From: Clostridiales bacterium
GTDB lineage: Bacteria > Bacillota > Clostridia > WRLR01
Direction: 5' to 3'
DNA length: 7,186 nucleotides
Assembly: GCA_031263625.1 (NCBI GenBank)
Contig: JAISFK010000022.1
Span: forward strand, 1 to 7,186
The notes under the pieces were generated by a model, which ran no database searches, was not told the origin of the DNA, and saw only the letters and a list, made by a program, of their open reading frames with translations. Shown piece by piece: positions 1 to 4,972 of the stretch. The position numbers were made by a program, and so were the translations under genes. Positions within the stretch are counted from its first letter, which is position 1; each line of letters begins with the position of its first letter.

Positions 1-173
1 CGAGAGGCGCTTATTTGCCCGCGCCTGCCATTCGTTCGCATAGCGCTATTAGCTCACGTCCGCAAATCGCCAGCGCAACGCTGTTCACTCGCGCCCGCTG
101 TTCGTCCGCGCCCGTGCTTCGCCCGCGCGATGCTCTTCGCCCGCGCCGCCCGCTGTTCGCGCTTGGGCGAAAT

Positions 174-686
174 TTACTCGAGCGCTCCCAGAAGGTCGTC
201 CAGTATGTCCCTCAGAGAGAGCGGCGTGGCCAAATTCTCCGCGAGCAATCCGGCGAGGCGCAGCGCCGCGCTCTTGTCGGGCGTTATGCCATCCACTCGG
301 ACGTCCTCCGTCTTGCCGCTTTCGCGCAGCGTTATGCGGACGCCATAGCAAACGCCGCTTCGGGCTGCGCTGCCGCCGCTGCTCCGCCCTGAGCTCGAAA
401 GCGCAAAGGCCCGCTCCGAATCCTCGCGCGCCATGCTCTCGTTCGCCCGCGCTTCGCTCTCCGGCCCACCGCTCTCCCGCGCCTCGCTCGCGCGACCTCC
501 GCGCGCCGAATCGCCGCCCGCCGGATCGTCTGGGCGCTCGGCCACGCCGCAGAACAATTCCGCTTCGCCGGCAATGTCGCTTTCCGTGAGATAGTACGCA
601 AAGCTCATCTGCCTGGCGGGGTTGCCGCCGCCGTTCTCGTCGAGCGCGATCTCTTTTCGCGCGTACAGCTTGCTCCTGCTTTTCAT
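174..686 (-). CDS. DUF6514-like small protein with a low-complexity insertion
   Basis: The protein has 170 residues and no known biochemical role. Residues 29-45 (FAYYLTESDIAG...) and 111-170 (GVCYGVRITL, then an acidic segment, then ENLATPLSLRDILDDLL) resemble from memory the short clostridial DUF6514 family, which has a YYL.E start, a YGI centre and an N.VTP..L.D...D.L end. Between these halves, residues 51-110 are a Ser/Gly/Ala/Arg/Glu-rich stretch absent from the usual roughly 100-residue proteins. I chose ATG at 686 because GGGGGG lies seven bases upstream. An in-frame ATG at 785 would add 33 Arg- and Cys-rich residues, lacks such a site, and would place the 721-748 hairpin inside the gene. 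No signal peptide or membrane segment is visible, so it is probably cytoplasmic. It is 332 bases downstream of mntP, so probably transcribed separately. That the ORF is real is fairly sure; the family assignment is moderate. Confidence 0.68.
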   Translation of the reverse strand: MKSRSKLYARKEIALDENGGGNPARQMSFAYYLTESDIAGEAELFCGVAERPDDPAGGDSARGGRASEARESGGPESEARANESMAREDSERAFALSSSGRSSGGSAARSGVCYGVRITLRESGKTEDVRVDGITPDKSAALRLAGLLAENLATPLSLRDILDDLLGALE

Positions 687-720
687 CTCAATGCCCCCCA
701 AAACCTTGCTCGCGCGGCAT

Positions 721-748
721 GGCTGGCATGTTTCGCCATGCCACAGCC
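721..748 (-). other. Hairpin in the leader of the DUF6514-like gene
   Basis: GGCATG (725-730) and CATGCC (737-742) form a perfect stem around a six-base loop. It is lengthened by T724-A743 and, across a two-base bulge, GGC 721-723 with GCC 746-748. The hairpin ends 34 bases upstream of the proposed ATG at 686. No T tract follows, so it is not a standard terminator. It could affect mRNA stability or translation, but no function is shown. Confidence 0.45.
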
Positions 749-786
749 CCGCAGGCCGCCGTCGGCGTTTTTGACAGCGACGCAAC

Positions 787-870
787 TTGATAGGACCATT
801 TTATAGGAAATTTTTTGTAAACAAAAGATAAACAGAGAGCAAGAATGTTATCGTATTTGTAAATTCATTC
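787..870 (-). promoter_or_regulatory. AT-rich candidate promoter region of the DUF6514-like gene
   Basis: This is a sharply AT-rich patch in an otherwise GC-rich region. Read on the minus strand it contains TATAAAAT (805-798), a good -10 candidate. No matching -35 sits at 16-18 bases: the hexamers there read TCTTTT or CTTTTG, and TTTACA (821-816) is only 10 bases away. Either the promoter is weak or activator-dependent, or another sigma factor reads it. It lies about 110 bases upstream of the ATG at 686, which leaves room for the leader hairpin. The rest of the gap between this gene and mntP holds only the hairpin at 912-956. Confidence 0.3.
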
Positions 871-911
871 AATGGCAAATTGTGATCGCGGCCTGAATAT
901 TGACAGCGACA

Positions 912-956
912 GGCGGCAAAGCGCACGGGCGGGGTGCCGTTTCGCGCTTTGCCGCC
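912..956. repeat. 13-bp perfect inverted repeat downstream of mntP
   Basis: Arms 912-924 (GGCGGCAAAGCGC) and 944-956 are exact reverse complements. Inside the loop ACGG (925-928) and CCGT (937-940) extend the stem to 17 pairs with a three-base bulge. It begins 63 bases past the mntP stop. Neither strand shows a T tract after the stem, so it is not a canonical intrinsic terminator, although such a stable hairpin may still end or protect the mntP transcript. The motif GGGCGGCAAA also recurs about 16 bases away on its mntP side, suggesting local duplication. Confidence 0.6.
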
Positions 957-1018
957 CTGCGTATTTGCCGCCCGCGCGTTCCGCCGTCCGCGCACAGTTC
1001 GCGCTTTTTCGCCCGGCG

Positions 1019-1735
1019 TCACCCCAGCATATGCTCGACAAGGATCTTCGCGCCTATGATGACGAGCGTCAGCCCGCCTATAAATTCAGCCTTTGATTTG
1101 AATCGCGCCCCAAAAATCCTTCCGATTGCGACGCCGCAGGTAGATATGGCAAACGTGATCGCGCCCGTCAGCAGCGCGGCCAATCCGATGTTTGCGCCGA
1201 GAAAGGCGAACGTTATGCCAACCGCCAGGGCGTCGATGCTCGTCGCCAGGGCCAGGAGCAGCATTTTTGCGAAGCCGAACGGATGCGCGCCCGCCCTTTC
1301 GCCGCCGCCACCGCCCGCCCTTTCGCCCTCGCCGACGCCATCGCCGGAGGCCGAGCCGCCGTTCGCGGCGGTCGCCTGGCCCACGTTTTCGCTCGCGCCC
1401 TCGCCTGCGCCGATGCCCTCGCCCCCGCTTTCGCCCGCGCCCTCAGCGCTCGCGCCGCCGTCCTTCGACAGGCTGTCCTTTATCATCTTCCCGCCGATAA
1501 AGCCCAGCAGCGCGAACGCTATCCAGTGGTCCAGGCTCCGAACCCTGTCCGCGAAATACAGCCCCACAAAATAGCCTATTGCGGGCATAAGCGCCTGAAA
1601 AAAGCCAAAATACGCGCCCGGTATCAAATATTCCGCAAATTTCAGCCTCTTTGCGGCCAGGCCCAGCGTGATGGACACTGCAAACGCATCCATCGCCAGG
1701 CCGACCGCGATCAGTACAATTTCCGGCACTCCCAC
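1019..1735 (-). CDS. mntP: Manganese efflux pump MntP (YtaF/YebN-like) with expanded central loop
   Basis: This predicted membrane exporter of Mn2+ has 238 residues, against about 190 in the usual family. It shows the two half-repeats of MntP: VGLAMDAFAVSITLGL near residues 11-26 and ATSIDALAVGITFAFLG near 164-180, each with a conserved Asp (D16, D168) in a hydrophobic helix. About six membrane segments are visible (roughly 3-25, 36-60, 69-84, 156-179, 181-206, 218-236). The loop at 91-151 is a Gly/Ala/Glu/Ser-rich insertion. The start is GTG at 1735: GGAG lies six bases upstream and the protein then begins at the usual place before the first helix. An in-frame ATG at 1828 has no ribosome binding site and would place coding sequence in the structured leader. 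Upstream lie a promoter, a manganese riboswitch and a terminator, which strongly support the substrate. Confidence 0.92.
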   Translation of the reverse strand: MGVPEIVLIAVGLAMDAFAVSITLGLAAKRLKFAEYLIPGAYFGFFQALMPAIGYFVGLYFADRVRSLDHWIAFALLGFIGGKMIKDSLSKDGGASAEGAGESGGEGIGAGEGASENVGQATAANGGSASGDGVGEGERAGGGGGERAGAHPFGFAKMLLLALATSIDALAVGITFAFLGANIGLAALLTGAITFAISTCGVAIGRIFGARFKSKAEFIGGLTLVIIGAKILVEHMLG

Positions 1736-1802
1736 GGTTATCTCCACCCCCCCACGCCAACAATGCAGCAGCTTTGATGCTAAGCCACATAAAATCCACA
1801 TA

Positions 1803-1904
1803 TACTGACGAGCATTTGAATTTACCATAAACGCGAGTCAGTAATACTCGTTTCCTCTGTCCGACTGCAAATTGCAGTCGGAATTTCCAATCGAACACGA
1901 GTAT
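1803..1904 (-). other. Two abutting hairpins in the mntP leader after the terminator
   Basis: On the minus strand ATACTCGT (1904-1897) pairs perfectly with ACGAGTAT (1851-1844), continued by three more pairs after one mismatch. Nested inside is a 10-bp perfect inverted repeat, CCGACTGCAA and TTGCAGTCGG with one central base (1861-1881). Directly adjacent, TACTGAC (1843-1837) pairs with GTCAGTA (1809-1803). The helices abut without a gap and could stack. They lie in the readthrough part of the leader, about 70-170 bases before the GTG start. No T tract follows. The role is unknown; the nested palindrome could alternatively be a DNA operator. Confidence 0.55.
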
Positions 1905-2002
1905 AAAAAAGACTTTCGCCACAACATTCCCGACACGCCGCCCCGGACGAGCCCCTGTGGGCGTCATCCGCGGACGGCAATGGGAAAATTGTGTTAAAAG
2001 TC
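1905..2002 (-). terminator. Intrinsic terminator forming the riboswitch expression platform
   Basis: The RNA strand 2002-1982 (GACUUUUAACAC...) pairs without gaps with 1931-1911 (...GGCGAAAGUC): 18 of 21 positions pair, including two G-U pairs. UUUUUU (1910-1905) follows directly. The 50-base interior folds further, for example GCCGUCC with GGGGCGGC and a GACG...CGUC hairpin. The 5' strand includes UUAACAC (1997-1991), which is also the 3' strand of riboswitch helix P1, so the two helices exclude each other. This predicts termination when P1 is unstable (low Mn2+) and readthrough into mntP when Mn2+ is bound. Confidence 0.85.
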
Positions 2003-2095
2003 TCGTTCCCGCGATGGGATTCAAAGCCAGGCATTTATTTTGTCTATTCTGCCGGCATGTTGACTTTGAATTTTATAACTACTCCCGATTAACAC
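1991..2095 (-). ncRNA. yybP-ykoY manganese riboswitch aptamer
   Basis: The 105-nt element shows the hallmarks of this Mn2+-sensing family. Helix P1 is GUGUUAA (2095-2089) with UUAACAC (1997-1991). The signature GGGAGUAG is at 2086-2079. An eight-pair helix joins AUUCAAAG (2071-2064) and CUUUGAAU (2026-2019), with the conserved-looking UCAACAUGCC inside it. A CCC/GGG helix (2018-2016 with 2010-2008) leads into AACGAGAC (2007-2000), which closely matches the 3' conserved segment of known members. Its position directly after a promoter and before mntP is the classical arrangement. Ligand-stabilised P1 competes with the terminator, making it an ON switch. Confidence 0.93.
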
Positions 2096-2104
2096 TCTGC
2101 TGAT

Positions 2105-2134
2105 AAAATATCATTGTTTCCTGGGCCGTGTCAA
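2105..2134 (-). promoter_or_regulatory. Sigma-70-type promoter of mntP
   Basis: A perfect -35 TTGACA (2134-2129) and a -10 TATTTT (2110-2105) are separated by 18 bases. Transcription would begin near 2099-2097, only a few bases before riboswitch helix P1 starts at 2095. That tight fit supports both calls and shows mntP is transcribed independently of the dehydrogenase genes upstream. Confidence 0.8.
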
Positions 2135-2166
2135 GCATTTTCGAGGCGCGTTTTCGCGGCGCCCAT

Positions 2167-2201
2167 GCGCGCCCTAGGCGCTCAGGCTCGGCCGGGCGCG
2201 C
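2167..2201. repeat. 8-bp perfect GC inverted repeat between E1 and the mntP promoter
   Basis: GCGCGCCC (2167-2174) and GGGCGCGC (2194-2201) are perfect inverted arms around a 19-base loop. There is no T tract on either strand. It is one of several GC-rich hairpin candidates in this tail and may serve to end the E1 transcript, but a standard terminator is not visible here. Confidence 0.35.
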
Positions 2202-2243
2202 AATCGGCACACACGCAATCGGCGTGCGCCAGTTGGCGTGCGC
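2199..2243. repeat. Degenerate 15-bp direct repeats, about three units
   Basis: CGCAATCGGC occurs at 2199-2208 and again at 2214-2223. GGCGTGCGC occurs at 2221-2229 and again at 2235-2243. The whole reads as about three degenerate units of 14-15 bases. It lies in noncoding sequence just past the E1 stop. The longer stretch GCTCAGGCTC also occurs on both sides (from 2180 and 2243). This looks like replication-slippage or local duplication sequence rather than an operator. Confidence 0.5.
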
Positions 2244-2267
2244 GCTCAGGCTCAGCCTTGCGGCTGC

Positions 2268-2326
2268 ACGCCGGCCCCGCCCCCTGGTCCTCCTGAGCTA
2301 CACGCCGGCCCTGGCCCTCCTGAGCT
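2268..2326. repeat. Direct repeat straddling the E1 stop codon
   Basis: CACGCCGGCCC followed by CTGG and CCTCCTGAGCT occurs at 2301-2326, inside the last codons of E1, and in a longer form at 2268-2299 just beyond the stop (2300-2298). On the minus strand both copies read CTCAGGAGG(G/A)CCAGG, and the second copy follows the stop in the same frame. The duplicate suggests recent slippage at the 3' end of the gene. Confidence 0.6.
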
Positions 2327-4832
2327 GCTCGACGGGCAGAAAGCCGTTCGTGGCGGGGGCGTAGCCCGGCAACGGCAGCAGCTTCTCGTGAATGGCGTCC
2401 AGAATCCAGCTCGCCTGCGGGAAAAAATACTCGTCGAACTCGAACGGCGGCGTTATCCAGTTGCGCGCGCCCACCACGACGGGCGGCGCGTCCAGGTCGT
2501 CGAAGCACAGCTCCGTTATGTTTCGCGCCACGTCGTTCAAAAAGCTGCCGCGCGCGCAGGCGTCGGACGCGAGCACGACGCGCCCCGTCTTGGCCACGGA
2601 CTCGGCAATCCGCGAGTAGTCGAGCGGCACGAGGCTGTGCAGGTTGATCAGCTCCGCCGAAACGCCGTACTTGTCCCGGAGCGCGTCCGCCGCCTCGACC
2701 GCCTTGTACAGCGTCGCGCCTATCGTCAGCACCGTGACGTCGCTGCCCGGCCTGATCACGCTGACGCCGCCAAACTCCAGCTCATACGGCTCGGCGGGCA
2801 CGCCGCCCTCGCGGAACAGCTCGCCCATGTCGTATATGCGCTGGCTCTCAAAGAACACGACGGGATCCGTGCCGTTGAGCGCGGCCGTCATCAGGCCCTT
2901 GGCCTCATACGGCGTCGCCGGGAAGCAGACTTTTAGCCCCGGTATGTGCGCGCACAGCGCCGTCCAGTCCTGGCTGTGCTGGGCGCCGTACTTCGCGCCG
3001 ATGGACACGCGCCGCACGACGGGCAGTTTGAGTCTGCCCGCGCTCATGGCCTGCCACTTCGAGAGCTGGTTGAACACCTCGTCGCCAGCGCGCCCGATAA
3101 AGTCGCAGTACATGAGCTCCACGACGGCGCGGCCGCCGCACATGCCGTAGCCGACGCCGGTCCCGACGATCGCCGCCTCCGAGATCGGCGCGTTGAACAG
3201 CCGCGAGTGCGGCAGAACCTCCGCCAGCCCGCGATAGACGGCGAACGCGCCGCCCCAGTCGCGCACGTCCTCGCCATAGGCGATGAGCGTCGGATCCTCG
3301 TAAAACTTGTCGAGCATCGGCTCGAAAATGGCGTCGCGGATGTTGTACTGCCGCATCTTGCTCACGGGCTTGCCGTCCTTGAAGGCGGAGCGCTCCTTGC
3401 CCGCAATCTGCTTCGCGCGCGAGCAGTCGCCCTTGGGGATGAGCGTTTCCGGCCGCGCCGATGCCTGCCGCGCCCCCGCGCCAGCCCCGGCCGCAGTCCC
3501 ACCCACAGTCCCCGCGCCAGCCCCATCCCCAGTCCCAGCCCGCGCGTTCGAGAACATCATCCGCTCGATCACGGCGCCGTCGCCCGCAAAATCCGCGTAT
3601 GGGGACATGTCCATGTCGGAAGCCCATTTGCAGATTTTCGTCATGCGCTCCTCCGTTTCGGCCCAAATGTCGTCGAACGCGCCGTCGCCCGCCACGCCGG
3701 CCTCCACGAGCTCCCGGCGGAACACGGCGCACGGGTCAACCTCCTGCCATGCGTCTATCTCCTCCTTCGAGCGGTATGCGTTCTGGTCGGACGTGGAGTG
3801 GCCGACGAGCCTGTACGTGAGCACGTCGAGGAAAACGGGGCCCTCGGACGCCTCGACGAGCTGGCGCTTGCGGCGGTACGCGTCTATCACCGCCAGCGGG
3901 TTGTGCCCCCACACGCGCTCCGCGTGCATTTCGCCGGGCGACACCCCCGCGGCGACGCGCACGGGCATGCCATACGCCATCGTTTCGCCGCTCGTCTGCC
4001 CGCCCATGCCGTAGCCGTTGTTGAATATGTTGAACACGAGCGGCAGCCCGCCCTTTTTGCCCTCCTCCCAGAGCGTGCCGTACTGCTCCATCGCGGCGAA
4101 GTTCAGCGCCTCCCAGACGGGGCCGCAGCCCAGGCTGCCGTCGCCGATGTTGCATATCACGAGGCCGCCCTCGCGGTTGCACTTCTTGTACAGCGCGGCG
4201 CCCGCGGCAATCGTGCCGGAGCCGCCGACGATGGCGTTGTTCGGGTATACGCCGAACGGCAGGAAGAACATGTGCATGCTGCCCCCCATGCCCTTGTGGA
4301 AGCCGTTCTCGCGGGCGAACAGCTCGGCCAGCGCCCCGTACAGCAGAAAATGTATCGCCAGATCCTTGGCGTCCCTGGCCTTGTACGCCTTTTCGATGGA
4401 GCGCAGGATCGCGCCGCCGAAAAAGCCCTCCATGATGGCCATGAGCTCGCCGTCCGGCAGCTTCTGTATGCAGGACAGCGATTTGGCGAGCACCTCGCTG
4501 TGGCTGCGGTGGCTGCCGAATATGTAGTCGTCGCGGCCGAGCAGGTACGCCTGGCCGACGGCCGCCGACTCCTGCCCGAGCGAGAGGTGCGCGGGGCCGG
4601 GATACGTCGTTTCCACGCCGTTGTAGCTGCCCTGCGTCTTTATGCGGTTCAGCATGGACTCAAATTCGCGCAGTATCGCCATGTCGCGGTATATGCGGAT
4701 CAGCTCGCCGTCCCCGAACGCGGCGCGCTCCTCCTTCGCGGTCTTGGCGTAGCGGTTCACGGGTATGTCGGCAAATTTGGCATATCCGCTCTCCATCAGC
4801 TTTGCAGGGTCTATAAACAGTGATTTTGGCAT
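2298..4832 (-). CDS. 2-oxo acid dehydrogenase E1, alpha and beta subunits fused in one chain
   Basis: This thiamine-diphosphate decarboxylase of a 2-oxo acid dehydrogenase complex (844 residues) oxidises a 2-oxo acid and acylates the lipoyl group of E2. The alpha half (about 40-425) has GPAHLSLGQESAAVG, HKGMGGSMHMF (179-189), the cofactor motif GDG (230-232) with NN (271-272), and the loop YRLVGHSTSDQNAYRSKEEID (340-360). The beta half (about 495-825) has GEDVRDWGGAF, PISEAAIVGTGVGYG with the conserved Glu552, AQHSQDW (617-623) and PGLKVCFPATPYEAKG. A Gly/Ala-rich linker (427-462) joins them. GDG to NN spans 38 residues rather than about 26, so about 12 are inserted near 250-262. AAGGAGG lies six bases before the ATG. 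Substrate (pyruvate, branched-chain or acetoin) is undecided. It is the last gene of the complex, 140 bases after E3. Confidence 0.93.
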   Translation of the reverse strand: MPKSLFIDPAKLMESGYAKFADIPVNRYAKTAKEERAAFGDGELIRIYRDMAILREFESMLNRIKTQGSYNGVETTYPGPAHLSLGQESAAVGQAYLLGRDDYIFGSHRSHSEVLAKSLSCIQKLPDGELMAIMEGFFGGAILRSIEKAYKARDAKDLAIHFLLYGALAELFARENGFHKGMGGSMHMFFLPFGVYPNNAIVGGSGTIAAGAALYKKCNREGGLVICNIGDGSLGCGPVWEALNFAAMEQYGTLWEEGKKGGLPLVFNIFNNGYGMGGQTSGETMAYGMPVRVAAGVSPGEMHAERVWGHNPLAVIDAYRRKRQLVEASEGPVFLDVLTYRLVGHSTSDQNAYRSKEEIDAWQEVDPCAVFRRELVEAGVAGDGAFDDIWAETEERMTKICKWASDMDMSPYADFAGDGAVIERMMFSNARAGTGDGAGAGTVGGTAAGAGAGARQASARPETLIPKGDCSRAKQIAGKERSAFKDGKPVSKMRQYNIRDAIFEPMLDKFYEDPTLIAYGEDVRDWGGAFAVYRGLAEVLPHSRLFNAPISEAAIVGTGVGYGMCGGRAVVELMYCDFIGRAGDEVFNQLSKWQAMSAGRLKLPVVRRVSIGAKYGAQHSQDWTALCAHIPGLKVCFPATPYEAKGLMTAALNGTDPVVFFESQRIYDMGELFREGGVPAEPYELEFGGVSVIRPGSDVTVLTIGATLYKAVEAADALRDKYGVSAELINLHSLVPLDYSRIAESVAKTGRVVLASDACARGSFLNDVARNITELCFDDLDAPPVVVGARNWITPPFEFDEYFFPQASWILDAIHEKLLPLPGYAPATNGFLPVEQLRRARAGV
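3474..3536. repeat. In-frame short repeats encoding the E1 interdomain linker
   Basis: CCCCGCGCCAGCCCC occurs identically at 3474-3488 and 3510-3524, offset 36 bases. CAGTCCC occurs at 3494, 3506 and 3530, offsets 12 and 24. All offsets are multiples of 12, so the array keeps the reading frame and encodes Gly/Ala-rich residues between the alpha and beta halves of E1. It reads as a slippage-built linker. Confidence 0.65.
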
Positions 4833-4849
4833 GTCCCGCCTCCTTATCG

Positions 4850-4919
4850 TTATCGAGCTCTATCGTTCGTTATCGAGCGTTATCGAGCGCCATCTATAAT
4901 TATTGAGCGTTATCGAGCG
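4850..4919. repeat. 10-bp tandem repeat in the E3-E1 gap
   Basis: On an exact 10-base grid, TTATCGAGCG appears at 4870, 4880 and 4910. One-base variants appear at 4850 (ends GCT) and 4900 (TTATTGAGCG); degenerate units lie at 4860 and 4890. On the minus strand the unit is CGCTCGATAA. The array sits just before the E1 ribosome binding site, with further CGATA copies running into it. A 10-base period places every unit on the same face of the DNA helix, which could suit a multimeric regulator, but simple slippage is equally possible. No clear minus-strand promoter is seen here, so E1 is probably cotranscribed with E3. Confidence 0.75.
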
Positions 4920-4972
4920 TCCATTTTTGGATTCATGCTATTCCATTCTCAAGTCTCAGGCCGGCAGGCGTT

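Noticed and set aside
1..173. Possible gene or terminator at the left end
   Set aside because: There are only GC-rich short repeats such as TTCGCCCGCG and GCTGTTCG; no frame has a start, a ribosome binding site and a recognisable product.
687..785. N-terminal extension of the DUF6514-like protein from the ATG at 785
   Set aside because: The extension is Arg/Cys-rich and overlaps a hairpin, and the ATG at 686 has a G-rich ribosome binding site at the right spacing.
900..1574. 224-residue Pro/Ala/Ser-rich plus-strand frame antisense to mntP
   Set aside because: Its Pro-rich part is simply the complement of the Gly-rich MntP loop.
1736..1828. N-terminal extension of MntP from the ATG at 1828
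   Set aside because: There is no ribosome binding site before it, and the family begins just before the first membrane helix. GTG at 1735 has GGAG at six bases.
1861..1881. Intrinsic terminator at the 10-bp perfect palindrome
   Set aside because: No T tract follows on either strand, and the real terminator with six T residues is just upstream at 1905.
1822..2034. Small minus-strand frame across the mntP leader
   Set aside because: It overlaps the riboswitch and terminator, which explain this sequence better, and it shows no known domain.
2946..4823. 625-residue plus-strand open frame antisense to E1
   Set aside because: It is a by-product of GC-rich codon usage opposite a well-supported enzyme gene. 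It has no recognisable motifs, is rich in Arg, Ala and His, and has no ribosome binding site that I can see.
4850..4919. CRISPR array
   Set aside because: The units are 10 bases, contiguous and without spacers, so this is a simple tandem repeat.
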